A stretch of DNA of 64,000 bases from Pedobacter hiemivivus (lineage in GTDB: Bacteria; Bacteroidota; Bacteroidia; Sphingobacteriales; Sphingobacteriaceae): assembly GCF_004331685.1 (NCBI RefSeq), contig NZ_SJSM01000015.1, positions 53,074-117,073 on the forward strand, written 5' to 3'. How positions within the stretch are numbered: position 1 is the first letter of the stretch; each line of letters opens with the position of its first letter. The position numbers and the translations under genes are program-made. The notes beneath the pieces are model-generated. The model did not search any database, had not been told where the DNA came from, and saw nothing but the letters and a program-made list of their open reading frames with translations. Of the stretch, positions 41,547-50,239 are shown one piece after another.

Positions 41547-42113
41547 GTGAGTAATAAGATAAGCAGTTCAGTTCCAACAGATAGAGAGGTAGTTTTAGGG
41601 ATCTTAAATAACTCAGAAGAAGCGCTAAATAAGTTGTATGCGGGGTATTTCCCGATGATTTTACAATTTATTCTGAATAATAATGGTGATGAGGATGATG
41701 CAAAAGACGTGTATCAGGAAGGAATCATCGTTTTATACAATAAAATTAAAAGCGGCAATTTTGAATTAAGCAGCAAACTAAAAACCTACATATATTCAGT
41801 TTGTAGACGAATTTGGTTAAAGAAGCTTTCACAGCAGAGTAAAAAATCAAATGACGTTACAGATTTTGACGATTTAATATCAGTGGAGGAGGATGTAGAG
41901 CAACATGAAGAGAAGGATCGCCAGTTTGATAAAATGCAATCGGCACTTCTTCATCTAGGTGAACCCTGTAAAACTATTATTCAGGATTTTTATATAAATA
42001 ACCTTTCAATGCAGGATATCTGTGAGAAATTTGGCTATACCAATACGGATAATGCCAAAACACAGAAGTACAAATGCCTTCAAAGGTTAAAAAAGTTATT
42101 TTTTCAATCTTAA
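41547..42113 (+). CDS. ECF-type RNA polymerase sigma factor
   Basis: A 188-residue sigma-70 family protein. Region 2 covers about 15-90 (DDAKDVYQEGIIVLYNKI and LKTYIYSVCRRIWLKKL) and region 4 about 125-185 (GEPCKTIIQDFYINNLSMQDICEKFGYTNTDNAK). There is no ATG start: the choices are GTG at 41547 (MSNKISSS) or TTG at 41544. I prefer GTG. It is followed after 7 bp by a gene for a membrane protein with an anti-sigma-like N-terminus, so the pair probably forms a signalling unit. No promoter of the housekeeping type is evident, which would fit autoregulation. Confidence 0.92.
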   Translation: MSNKISSSVPTDREVVLGILNNSEEALNKLYAGYFPMILQFILNNNGDEDDAKDVYQEGIIVLYNKIKSGNFELSSKLKTYIYSVCRRIWLKKLSQQSKKSNDVTDFDDLISVEEDVEQHEEKDRQFDKMQSALLHLGEPCKTIIQDFYINNLSMQDICEKFGYTNTDNAKTQKYKCLQRLKKLFFQS

Positions 42114-42120
42114 TACTGAT

Positions 42121-43212
42121 ATGCGGAACGAGATAGAGTTAGAGGGTATAATTGAAGATTACCTGAATGGTAAACTAAATGAAGAAGAGGCAAAAGCTTT
42201 TGAACAATTGCGTTTAAATGATCCTTCAGTTGATCATAAGGTGGTTGCACACAAGGTTTTTCTAGAGTCATTAAATGACTATGCCTCAATTTCTGATTTG
42301 AAAAATAAAATGAATCAGGTGCATGCGCAGATTGATGTGGAGACCTTAAGTAGACAATTAGGTCCTCATCCTTCGTTTATTGTAAATATCTGGCGTAAAA
42401 ATAAAGCGGCAATTGCGGTGGCAGCTTCATTTATCTTACTTACCGTAGTTACACTTTATTCTATACAACAAACTACTCAACAAAGTGGAAGCGTGGAGTT
42501 GGTAAGTAGAGAGTTGGCTAAGATTAAAAATTCTCAGAGTAACCTGATTCGGAAAATAAATTCCAGTAATGTAGTAACCCCTAATTTAAAGCCTGCTAAT
42601 TTTGGAGGTACCGGATTTGCATTAACATCCAACGGTTATATTTTAACTAATTTACATGTAGTTGCCGATGCGGATTCTGTATATGTTCAGGATAGTAAAG
42701 GTAATTCATATAAGGCTGTTGTAAAACGTAAAGACTCGCAATACGATTTGGCGATTCTTAAAATTGAAGATAAGTCATTTAATAGCTTATCCAATTTGCC
42801 TTACAGACTAAAACAAAATGTGATAGGTATGGGCGAATCTGTATATACTTTGGGTTTCCCTAAGGATGATGCAGTATATGGCCAAGGTTATGTGAGCTCT
42901 AAAACAGGTTATAATGGTGATACAACCCAGTACCAGGTGTCTATTCCTGTTAACCCTGGTAATAGTGGTGGTCCTTTATTGGATCATGATGGTAATATCA
43001 TTGGGGTGATCAGTGCCAAGCAGAATCAGGTTGATGGGGCTACGTTTGCTGTTAAATCAAAGTATATTCAGGAAGCGTTAAATTCTATTCCTAATGATTC
43101 TTTGGGCACTAAGGTTGCGTTCAGCAAAAGAAATTCATTGCAAGGCTTAAGCAAGCCTAAGCAAGTCAATAAAATAAAGGATTATGTATTTATGATCAAG
43201 GTTTATAAATAG
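42121..43212 (+). CDS. Membrane-anchored trypsin-like (HtrA/DegQ-type) serine protease with anti-sigma-like cytoplasmic domain
   Basis: A 363-residue protein in three parts. Residues 1-95 are cytoplasmic and resemble the N-terminus of Bacteroidota anti-sigma factors (IEDYLNGKLNEEEAKAFEQL, then LNDPSVDHKV). Residues about 96-114 form one transmembrane helix. Residues about 150-320 are a trypsin-like protease with the triad H179 (TNLHVV), D209 (SQYDLAILKI) and S282 (NPGNSGGPLL), facing the periplasm. No PDZ domain follows, unlike DegP/DegS. It starts 7 bp after the ECF sigma gene and ends before a terminator. A role as membrane-bound regulator of that sigma factor is inference; proteolytic activity is well supported. 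Confidence 0.9.
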   Translation: MRNEIELEGIIEDYLNGKLNEEEAKAFEQLRLNDPSVDHKVVAHKVFLESLNDYASISDLKNKMNQVHAQIDVETLSRQLGPHPSFIVNIWRKNKAAIAVAASFILLTVVTLYSIQQTTQQSGSVELVSRELAKIKNSQSNLIRKINSSNVVTPNLKPANFGGTGFALTSNGYILTNLHVVADADSVYVQDSKGNSYKAVVKRKDSQYDLAILKIEDKSFNSLSNLPYRLKQNVIGMGESVYTLGFPKDDAVYGQGYVSSKTGYNGDTTQYQVSIPVNPGNSGGPLLDHDGNIIGVISAKQNQVDGATFAVKSKYIQEALNSIPNDSLGTKVAFSKRNSLQGLSKPKQVNKIKDYVFMIKVYK

Positions 43213-43261
43213 TAGTTCTTCTGAAAAGAATTGAAACCTTGATTTATTTACTTTTTCGTTT

Positions 43262-43293
43262 ATCCCCTTAAATATACATTTGAGGGGATTTTT
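43262..43293 (+). terminator. Rho-independent terminator after the protease gene
   Basis: A 12-bp stem (ATCCCCTTAAAT / ATTTGAGGGGAT, one G-T wobble, 4-nt loop) followed by five T residues, 49 bp after the protease stop. Confidence 0.9.
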
Positions 43294-43299
43294 ATAAAC

Positions 43300-43482
43300 T
43301 CATATAGGTCTATCTTCTTTTTTTATTTCTCTGTTTTCAGGTGCTTCTTTAATTATAGTTTTTTCTATATAATTTTCAACTGAGTTCGAATCTTCTGGTT
43401 TGATTTTTTCTTTCAAAATTGTGTCCCAGAAAACAGTAGTTTTATTCTCTTTTAATTCGTCCTGTATTTCTTTTCTGATCAT
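43300..43482 (-). CDS. Hypothetical protein, 60 aa, highly charged
   Basis: Unrecognised. The product is 60 residues, rich in Lys and Glu with no hydrophobic core, possibly helical or disordered. Its 5' part overlaps the end of the decayed XRE frame in another register, and it lies in a disturbed stretch, so it may be a remnant rather than a gene. Confidence 0.3.
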   Translation of the reverse strand: MIRKEIQDELKENKTTVFWDTILKEKIKPEDSNSVENYIEKTIIKEAPENREIKKEDRPI

Positions 43483-43654
43483 AATACCAAATTGAATAAA
43501 ATTTATTCATTTTTTTGCTAAGGATTGTATTTATTCTTCCAATAGTTGAGCTAACAATAGTGTTGACCTCTCCATTTTCAATCCTGGTGATCTGCGAAAG
43601 TTCACAGTCGGATAGGGTCGAAAACTTACGTAGGGATAAAATCGTTAATTTTTT
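43442..43654 (-). pseudogene. Decayed XRE-type HTH regulator gene
   Basis: On the minus strand an open frame without a start codon runs from a stop before 43654 to a TAA at 43442-43444. It encodes SLRKFSTLSDCELSQITRIE then NGEVNTIVSSTIGRIN, i.e. helices 2-4 of a Cro/C1 domain. It aligns with the intact regulator at 40172 (SIRQFALLADIEHPQLINIE). The first helix, a start codon and the usual helix-5 end are missing, and the frame ends in unrelated residues. Confidence 0.65.
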
Positions 43655-43679
43655 TTAAAAAAAAACTGATAAATAAAGT

Positions 43680-43769
43680 ATAAATGCTACCTTCATGATG
43701 AGAGCGTTAGGAACGGCCTGAGAAACCGTTTACAGTCCCCACATTTTAATTAATGTGGGGTTCTTTTTT
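43680..43769 (+). ncRNA. Candidate small RNA with terminator
   Basis: The stretch contains a hairpin AACGG...CCGTT (43712-43730) followed directly by a perfect 9-bp terminator stem and a T-run on the plus strand. No plus-strand gene precedes it, so the terminator implies a short RNA of about 80-100 nt, or a leader. I do not recognise a known family, and no matching promoter pair was found. Confidence 0.35.
43737..43769 (+). terminator. Rho-independent terminator
   Basis: CCCCACATT / AATGTGGGG (43737-43745 and 43752-43760) with a 6-nt loop, followed by TTCTTTTTTT. It also stands just after the stop of the convergent 64-aa gene. Confidence 0.85.
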
Positions 43770-43963
43770 TATTCGCCTGATTCCAAATGTCTAATCAATC
43801 TCTCAACTGTTTCAATACTTTCTTTTTTGCATCGAATGTAGTTCTCCAGGAGGAAAAATGATTGAAAATCATAGTTAACTACCGAATTCAAGGCAGTTTG
43901 TAAGTTTTTGGCTTTTAATTGGCAGTCGAATCGTAATTCTTCTTTTTTGGTTTTGTGATTCAT
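43769..43963 (-). CDS. Hypothetical protein, 64 aa
   Basis: Unrecognised small soluble protein, with two predicted helices (about 17-35 and 44-62) and a basic N-terminus. It has an ATG start and its stop touches the terminator region. It lies 160 bp from the divergent DUF72 gene. Size and helical pattern resemble small partners of HTH regulators, but nothing more can be said. Confidence 0.45.
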   Translation of the reverse strand: MNHKTKKEELRFDCQLKAKNLQTALNSVVNYDFQSFFLLENYIRCKKESIETVERLIRHLESGE

Positions 43964-44122
43964 TATGAGCAGTTAATAATAATGGGAAATCAAATATACA
44001 TTTTTCAATAATTATTGTTTTGCTAGTTTTAGTGATTTTGTCGTTATGTTGGACGAAGAACAAATTGAATCCTTAAAACTTATTCATTAGTTTCGGGTTT
44101 CTTTTTATATAAAACTTTTAAT

Positions 44123-45067
44123 ATGGACTTTGGAAAAGTAGGCGCAAATGAGCTGAGAGCTGTAGATTTTACATTACCTGAAGATGGGAAACAAACTGCA
44201 ATAACACTTGCGGGCGCTAAACCTGTTAAAGATCCTGCATTTTATATTGGTTGTGCAAAATGGGGACGGAAGGAATGGTTGAATATGATTTATCCTCCAA
44301 AAACCAAAGAGGCCGACTTTTTGGATGAGTACGTAAAGCACTTTAACTCGATTGAGTTGAATGCAGTTTTTTATAGCATTCCTAATGCCGAATTGATTCG
44401 TAAATGGCGAGCAAAGGCTGAAGAGAATGCCAGCAATGGCTTTTTGTTTTGTCCTAAGTTTTCCAGAACCATCAGCCATATTAAACGGTTAAAAGATGCA
44501 GAGGTGCCTACCGATCTTTACCTTTCTAGTATTCACGAATTTGGTCAGTTTTTAGGTCCTTGTTTTTTGCAGTTGGGTGATAACTTTGGCCCTAAAAACT
44601 TCGATGTGTTGGAGAATTACATTAAACACTTACCTATAGATTTAGAAGTGTTTGTGGAACTGAGGCACGAAGATTGGTTTTCGGATCATGCAGCACGAGC
44701 CCAACTTTTTGAAATGTTAGCCAAGTATAAAAAAGGGGCGATAATTACGGATGCAAGTGGCAGGCGGGATTGTGTACACATGGAATTGACCATCCCCGAA
44801 ATATTTATTCGCTTTGTAGGAAATGGACAGGAGCACAAAGATTCTGATTTCGCAAGGATTGATGACTGGGTAGTTCGGATTAAAACCTGGTTAGATAAGG
44901 GATTAGCAAAGGTTTACTTTTTTCTGCACCAGCATGATGAAAAGGATACGCCCATTCTGGCCAATTATACCATCGAACAATTTAATAAACACCTGAGTGC
45001 AAAGGCGGCACCTATTAAATTCATCAATGATCCTAATGATTTGACAAATCAAGGAGAATTATTTTAG
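44123..45067 (+). CDS. DUF72 domain-containing protein
   Basis: A 314-residue protein of the DUF72/YecE family, a TIM-barrel fold of unknown biochemical function found across bacteria. Typical stretches are FYIGCAKWGRKEW near residue 42, FNSIELNAVFYSIPN, FLGPCFLQLGDNFGP and VYFFLHQHDEKDTP. No export signal. Roles in DNA or RNA repair have been suggested for the family without proof. It is monocistronic, with 73 bp before the peroxiredoxin gene. Confidence 0.9.
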   Translation: MDFGKVGANELRAVDFTLPEDGKQTAITLAGAKPVKDPAFYIGCAKWGRKEWLNMIYPPKTKEADFLDEYVKHFNSIELNAVFYSIPNAELIRKWRAKAEENASNGFLFCPKFSRTISHIKRLKDAEVPTDLYLSSIHEFGQFLGPCFLQLGDNFGPKNFDVLENYIKHLPIDLEVFVELRHEDWFSDHAARAQLFEMLAKYKKGAIITDASGRRDCVHMELTIPEIFIRFVGNGQEHKDSDFARIDDWVVRIKTWLDKGLAKVYFFLHQHDEKDTPILANYTIEQFNKHLSAKAAPIKFINDPNDLTNQGELF

Positions 45068-45140
45068 ATAGTATACTTAATTTGTAGACTTTATTAGTTA
45101 AATTTGTTTTAGACAATTAATAAACCAAAAAAATATAATT

Positions 45141-45776
45141 ATGAGTTTAAGAATAGGGGACGTTGCGCCCAACTTTAAGGCTGAGACATCTATTGGAGAT
45201 ATTGATTTTTATGAATTCTTAGGGGATAGCTGGGGTGTGTTGTTTTCTCATCCGGCAGATTATACACCGGTATGTACAACAGAGCTTGGTCGTACTTCGG
45301 CATTGAAAGGTGAATTTGAGAAAAGAAATGTGAAAGTGTTGGCACTTAGTGTGGATTCTGCTGAATCGCATAAAGGCTGGATTAAAGACATTAATGAAAC
45401 TCAAAATACGAATGTTGATTTCCCAATCATAGCGGATGAAGATAAGAAGATTGCAGATTTGTATGATATGATCCATCCGAATGCCTCTGAGACGTTAACT
45501 GTACGTTCATTGTTTATTATATCTCCTGATAAGAAAGTGAAGCTGATGCTTACTTACCCTGCATCTACAGGACGTAATTTTAATGAAGTGTTAAGAGTGA
45601 TTGATTCTTTACAGCTTACTGCTAATTATAGTGTGGCTACACCTGCTGATTGGAAAGATGGAGAGGATGTCGTTGTTGCAAATAGCATTAAAACTGAAGA
45701 TATTCCTGCTAGGTTCCCTAAAGGATATAAAGAAATTAAACCTTATTTGAGAATGACTCCTCAACCAAATAAATAA
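45141..45776 (+). CDS. 1-Cys peroxiredoxin (Prx6/AhpC-TSA family)
   Basis: A 211-residue peroxiredoxin that reduces hydrogen and organic peroxides. The peroxidatic cysteine is C45 in HPADYTPVCTTELGRT, and it is the only cysteine in the protein, so a resolving partner must come from elsewhere. The C-terminal extension (about 165-211, PADWKDGEDVVVANS and RFPKGYKEIKPYLRMTPQP) is the Prx6 dimer arm. TAAATTTG at 45099-45106 matches the -7 consensus, with a TTTG only 14 bp upstream, so the promoter is imperfect. A terminator follows. Confidence 0.95.
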   Translation: MSLRIGDVAPNFKAETSIGDIDFYEFLGDSWGVLFSHPADYTPVCTTELGRTSALKGEFEKRNVKVLALSVDSAESHKGWIKDINETQNTNVDFPIIADEDKKIADLYDMIHPNASETLTVRSLFIISPDKKVKLMLTYPASTGRNFNEVLRVIDSLQLTANYSVATPADWKDGEDVVVANSIKTEDIPARFPKGYKEIKPYLRMTPQPNK

Positions 45777-45802
45777 TATTTAAGATAGGTTTTGAAGAAA
45801 AC

Positions 45803-45837
45803 AAAAATGGGATGTCCAGAAGGACATCCCATTTTTG
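45803..45837. terminator. Bidirectional rho-independent terminator
   Basis: A perfect 15-bp stem (AAAAATGGGATGTCC / GGACATCCCATTTTT) with a 4-nt loop, between the convergent peroxiredoxin and DUF2723 genes. Confidence 0.95.
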
Positions 45838-45929
45838 TTTTTAATAGGTTAATGGGAAGTCGCACTGGCCTTTATAAAGGGATCGAATTCGACCCCTTTG
45901 AATTCTGGAAAATCCTAAAAAAGCTGGAT

Positions 45930-48926
45930 TTAACCTAAGGATTTACTGAAACTATCTTCCAGTTCTTTATACTTTTTTTTGATCTTCTTGCTTAGCGCTG
46001 TTTCGTTGGTCAATTCAGCTAAACCATTTAAAACATACATTCCAATCTGAATATCCCTTAAAGACACTTGCTGCTGCCTTGCAGGCAATGATGCGATGTA
46101 GTTTAATTCCTGATCTAAAAATGAAGCCGTTTGACTGGCGAGTAAATTTGCATCCTGATGGTTGTTTAAGTTGTGTAGAATCTGAATAGTCTCCAATCTG
46201 TTCAATGTATCATGAATTGAATAGAGTTTTAAAGGTAGTTCTTTAATGCTCTTTGTGATGATTTGTTGGGCCTGAGGATTTTTTCCTTCTGAAATCAGAT
46301 TTTTTGCAAGTGCGTTTTGGTAAGTCCAGGTATCATTTGCAACCCTTCTGCTTTCCGGATCAAGGTATTTCGCTTTGTTGAAAGCGGAGAAATCCATTTT
46401 ATGTACTGTATTGCTATACATAACATCAGAATTGGTAACCTCTGATTTATCGCGGTTGTCTTTAGCATCTCTTTTAAGTGGTAATAAACGATAAGCATAG
46501 CCTTCCAGATAAAGGTATTTATCCAAACCTATATAAGTATCCTCGGAAAGTGAAGAGCCAAAATAGATAGGTCTTTCCCAGTTATTGTTGACAAGGATAT
46601 CTAACATGGTAAGGTCCGCTTTGCTAGCAAAGTTCTTTTTGAAATCCCATTCCATTTGCGGGGCTATTTTGTCTTTATCTTTTGCCTGGATGGTATTTGT
46701 TTTTACCAACTGATTAGCATCAATGCTTAATTTAAACTTTTTGGTGGGTAGGAAGTTTTCAAATGAGCCGCCTTGCATTTCTACTTTATCATCCTTGTTA
46801 TCTGAAGTAAGTACAGTTAGTAAATCTTTCAACTCTACGCTGTCTTTAAAGCCATAATCTATAAACGGGAGATAATCGCGAACACCTTTTTGATATTTTT
46901 CGGATGTCATACCAATTGGTAGGGGAGCCGATAGGTTGGCTTGCGTTTTCATCTGATCGATATAGTCACTGTCAGCTAAAAACTGCAGACAAACCACTCT
47001 TACGTCTGTTCTGATACCTTCAACCTCTTGTGCATACCATAAAGGGAAGGTGTCATTATCTGCATTGGTGAATAGGATGGCGTTTGGCGCGCAGGAATTA
47101 AGATAGTTAACGGCAAAGTCTACAGCCGTTTTTTTATCAGAGCGGTTATGATCGTTCCAACCTTGTGTGCCCATAATTACTGGGGCAACCAATAGGCCTG
47201 TGATAGCTGCCAAAGCCAGACTTAACTTATGTGATGCCATGCGTGCCATGGTTTCTTTGATGGCCAACACTCCAAAGCCTATAAAAATAGCAAAAGCATA
47301 AAATGAGCCTACATAAGCATAATCTCTTTCGCGCACTTGTAATGGATCCTGATTTAAGTAAAGAATAATGGCCAGTCCGGTGAAAAAGAAAAGCGTCGCA
47401 ATGATGATCGTCATCTGTTTGTTTTTTCTGTATAAAAAGATCAAACCTGCAATGCCCAAAAGGAATGGTAAGCCATAATAGATGTTGTTTCCTTCGTTGG
47501 CGGTGATAGAAGGTGGTAATTTCGCTTGATTTCCAAGTCTCAAACCATCCAAACTTTTAATTCCTGTAATCCAATTTCCTTCTGTTAAACTACCTTGTCC
47601 CTGGACGTCGCTTTGGCGCCCTACAAAGTTCCATAAGAAATAACGCCAGTACATAAAGCCTACTTGATAGGAGTGAAAGAAGCTTAGATTCTGGAAAAAG
47701 CCAGGGCTCTCATTTTCTTCGAGTCCCATCCAGTTTTTATAAAATTCTGCATGTCTGGGTTTATTACTGTAAGTGCGTGGAAAGAGTAGGTTTTTATCAT
47801 AGCTCAGCTTGTAAGCCTTACCAGACTCTTCATAAGTTTTAGCACCCTTTCTGTATTCTGTGCCTGTTTCTTTGATTTCGGTTTGTTGTGCGTCGAATGT
47901 TTTTCCATATAACAATGGCGTATCACCGTAATTGGTGCGACCTAAATAGCTAAGTAATGAAAATGGATTGTCTGGATTTGATAAATTGATATTGGGTTTG
48001 GCATTGGCCCGGATCACGATCATGAAATAGGAACTAAAACCAAAAAGAATGAAAGTTAAGCAGACAAGCGCAAGGTTAAGGTTGTATTTATGATGTTTAA
48101 TAGAATAGAAAATGGCATAAGCAATAGCCGCGGCTAGTAGGAAAATGAATGCCATAGCCCCATAACCAAAACTAAAGCCAAGAGTGTTTACAAAAAAGAG
48201 GTCGAATTTTGCAGCAAAGAGCACCAGGTATTGTACGATTACAAATTGTACCAGTCCTACCAGCAGACAGCCAACTGCAAAGGCTTTGAGCGTGCCGATT
48301 AAATCTGGTTTTGAAGCTTTTTTGAAGTAGTAAACCAGCACTATAGCTGGAATGGCGAGTAGACTGAGTAGGTGAACGCCAATGGAAAGTCCGACTAAGA
48401 ACGCAATGAGCACCAACCATCGATTATCCATATTGTTTTCCCATTTTAGGATCGACCAAAATACAATCGCGGTAAATAGGGTAGAAAGTGCGTAAACTTC
48501 AGCCTCTACTGCCGAGAACCAGAAGGTGTCGGAAAAAGTATAAGCCAATGCACCTATTACTCCGGCAGCAATTATACTAAAGCTTTGAACGGTGCTTTTT
48601 TCTTTTGGATATATTTTTGAAGCCAACGCAGTGATGGTCCAGTATAAAAACATAATGGTTGCCCCACTAAACAATACCGAACTGAAGTTTATCCAATAAG
48701 CTATTTTGGCGGTATCGCCCATGGCTAAGAGGGAGAACATTTTGCCAATCATCAGAAATAAAGGGGCTCCGGGTTGGTGACCTACTTCTAGTTTATTGGA
48801 TGCAGAGAGAAATTCGCCACAGTCCCAGAAACTAGCGGTAGGCTCCATGGTAAGCCAATAAACAATACTAGCAGAGGCGAAAAGAATGAAGCCCGTGAGG
48901 TTATTAATGCGTTGGTAGTTCTTCAT
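45930..48926 (-). CDS. DUF2723 family membrane protein, probable O-glycosyltransferase (TMEM260-like)
   Basis: A 998-residue protein with about 11-13 membrane helices in residues 10-560 and a soluble C-terminal part of about 400 residues. The N-terminal signature WDCGEFLSAS (about 33-43) followed by VGHQPGAPLFLMIG defines DUF2723. The acidic pair in the first loop parallels the Asp-Glu motif of GT-C protein O-mannosyltransferases. The human relative TMEM260 has been shown to be a protein O-mannosyltransferase. In Bacteroidota a role in protein O-glycosylation is therefore plausible, but unproven for this gene. The gene is monocistronic, with a TATTTTTG box at 48954-48961. Confidence 0.9.
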   Translation of the reverse strand: MKNYQRINNLTGFILFASASIVYWLTMEPTASFWDCGEFLSASNKLEVGHQPGAPLFLMIGKMFSLLAMGDTAKIAYWINFSSVLFSGATIMFLYWTITALASKIYPKEKSTVQSFSIIAAGVIGALAYTFSDTFWFSAVEAEVYALSTLFTAIVFWSILKWENNMDNRWLVLIAFLVGLSIGVHLLSLLAIPAIVLVYYFKKASKPDLIGTLKAFAVGCLLVGLVQFVIVQYLVLFAAKFDLFFVNTLGFSFGYGAMAFIFLLAAAIAYAIFYSIKHHKYNLNLALVCLTFILFGFSSYFMIVIRANAKPNINLSNPDNPFSLLSYLGRTNYGDTPLLYGKTFDAQQTEIKETGTEYRKGAKTYEESGKAYKLSYDKNLLFPRTYSNKPRHAEFYKNWMGLEENESPGFFQNLSFFHSYQVGFMYWRYFLWNFVGRQSDVQGQGSLTEGNWITGIKSLDGLRLGNQAKLPPSITANEGNNIYYGLPFLLGIAGLIFLYRKNKQMTIIIATLFFFTGLAIILYLNQDPLQVRERDYAYVGSFYAFAIFIGFGVLAIKETMARMASHKLSLALAAITGLLVAPVIMGTQGWNDHNRSDKKTAVDFAVNYLNSCAPNAILFTNADNDTFPLWYAQEVEGIRTDVRVVCLQFLADSDYIDQMKTQANLSAPLPIGMTSEKYQKGVRDYLPFIDYGFKDSVELKDLLTVLTSDNKDDKVEMQGGSFENFLPTKKFKLSIDANQLVKTNTIQAKDKDKIAPQMEWDFKKNFASKADLTMLDILVNNNWERPIYFGSSLSEDTYIGLDKYLYLEGYAYRLLPLKRDAKDNRDKSEVTNSDVMYSNTVHKMDFSAFNKAKYLDPESRRVANDTWTYQNALAKNLISEGKNPQAQQIITKSIKELPLKLYSIHDTLNRLETIQILHNLNNHQDANLLASQTASFLDQELNYIASLPARQQQVSLRDIQIGMYVLNGLAELTNETALSKKIKKKYKELEDSFSKSLG

Positions 48927-49050
48927 GATTTAGGTTTTTGATTTATGGTTAATCAAAAATAATTAAATCATTAAGAAACAGTTGGTTGTGAGTGTTAAAG
49001 TTTGTTAAATTCTAGAAGGTAACCTAGCATTAGGAATGCTTTGAAAAGGA

Positions 49051-50235
49051 TTAATAATGCTGCTCGATAGTGGCATCAATTACGATGTAGCCATCATTTT
49101 TGCTCTCTGTGAAAATCAGGAACCGGTGGTTGTCGGGCTTTATTTTATACTTTTTGACCAGATTTTCTGCTTTATCTCTGTAGTTCCGAACGATTACATT
49201 GCCAACAAGCTGTTTTTCTTTTTTTAATTCTCCAGAGCTAATGATTCTATTTATTTTAAAGATTCTTCCCGGAAACTGTTGGTTGATTTGCTCGCTACTG
49301 TAAAGCTGTGTTTGCGTATTCAGCTTCTTTAATCCGTAAGTCAAACCGATCAGGTTAAAGGCTCCGCTCTTTAGTAATGCTGTATCTGGTTCGTACAGGT
49401 AGCCAGAAGGGGGTTGTGTAAGTATTTGAGGCAAGCTAGCTTCTTCATCGCCTTTTAAGAAACTAAAACTCTTTTCACTTTCATTTAAGGTGGTACAGGT
49501 TATTTTTACGTTTGAGACTTCCTGTTTCTCTATAATCCACAGCAACTCTTTGCATTCGTTTTTTATACTTACAATATGGATTTCAGTAACATTCCTCAAT
49601 TCCTTTAGGCCCGCGGATAGGTCTAAGAGGGGAGCTGTTTTAACGATGATTCTTGAAGATTTTTGAAGTAACAAATCTAGATGTTCCACCACGTTTGGGG
49701 TACAGTCTTTTAGCATAAACACTTTTCCTGCGCTGCTTCTTCTTGCCGGATCGATATAGATGGTGTCGAAGGTAGCTTTCGTGTTTTGAAGGTAAGCCAG
49801 TCCATCTGTAGCCAGGAAGTTCACGTTATCTTGCCCTAATACCCTTGCATTGTGTGCTGCTATTTCGGATAGCTCAGGGTTTATTTCGCAATGTACCACC
49901 GAGCTAACTGCCTTTGCAAAGTAATGGCTGTCTACTCCAAAGCCGCCTGTCAGATCGATAAGGCTGTCTCCAATAACCAGTTTCGCTTTGTATGCCGCTG
50001 TTGTCTCTGATGAGCATTGCTCTATCGAAAGTAGCGGCGGGTAGTAGATACCTTCTGTCTGGTACCACGTGGATAGTTTCTTAACGGATTTGTTTTTTGC
50101 AGCAATTTGATTGGCCAGTTCGCGGGCTTCAACATCCTTAAAAGGACTTTTAGCCATAGCGATTTTATGGACATCATCATTTAAGTGTTGACTGATGAAT
50201 TCCTGTACGGCTTTATCTAAAATGTGCTTGTTCAA
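49051..50235 (-). CDS. Class I SAM-dependent methyltransferase with THUMP-like domain
   Basis: A 394-residue protein. The central Rossmann domain (about 75-220) has motif I LIDLTGGFGVDSHYFAKA, the acidic residue in HCEINPELSEIA, and the catalytic motif IYIDPARRSS, typical of nucleic-acid methyltransferases acting on amino groups. It is followed by a ferredoxin-like and a THUMP-like segment (FNLIGLTYGLKKLN ... GRIFKINRIISSGELKKEK), suggesting an RNA substrate. No characterised orthologue is known to me. It follows the aspartokinase gene by 4 bp and is probably part of that transcript. Confidence 0.88.
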   Translation of the reverse strand: MNKHILDKAVQEFISQHLNDDVHKIAMAKSPFKDVEARELANQIAAKNKSVKKLSTWYQTEGIYYPPLLSIEQCSSETTAAYKAKLVIGDSLIDLTGGFGVDSHYFAKAVSSVVHCEINPELSEIAAHNARVLGQDNVNFLATDGLAYLQNTKATFDTIYIDPARRSSAGKVFMLKDCTPNVVEHLDLLLQKSSRIIVKTAPLLDLSAGLKELRNVTEIHIVSIKNECKELLWIIEKQEVSNVKITCTTLNESEKSFSFLKGDEEASLPQILTQPPSGYLYEPDTALLKSGAFNLIGLTYGLKKLNTQTQLYSSEQINQQFPGRIFKINRIISSGELKKEKQLVGNVIVRNYRDKAENLVKKYKIKPDNHRFLIFTESKNDGYIVIDATIEQHY

Positions 50236-50239
50236 GGAT

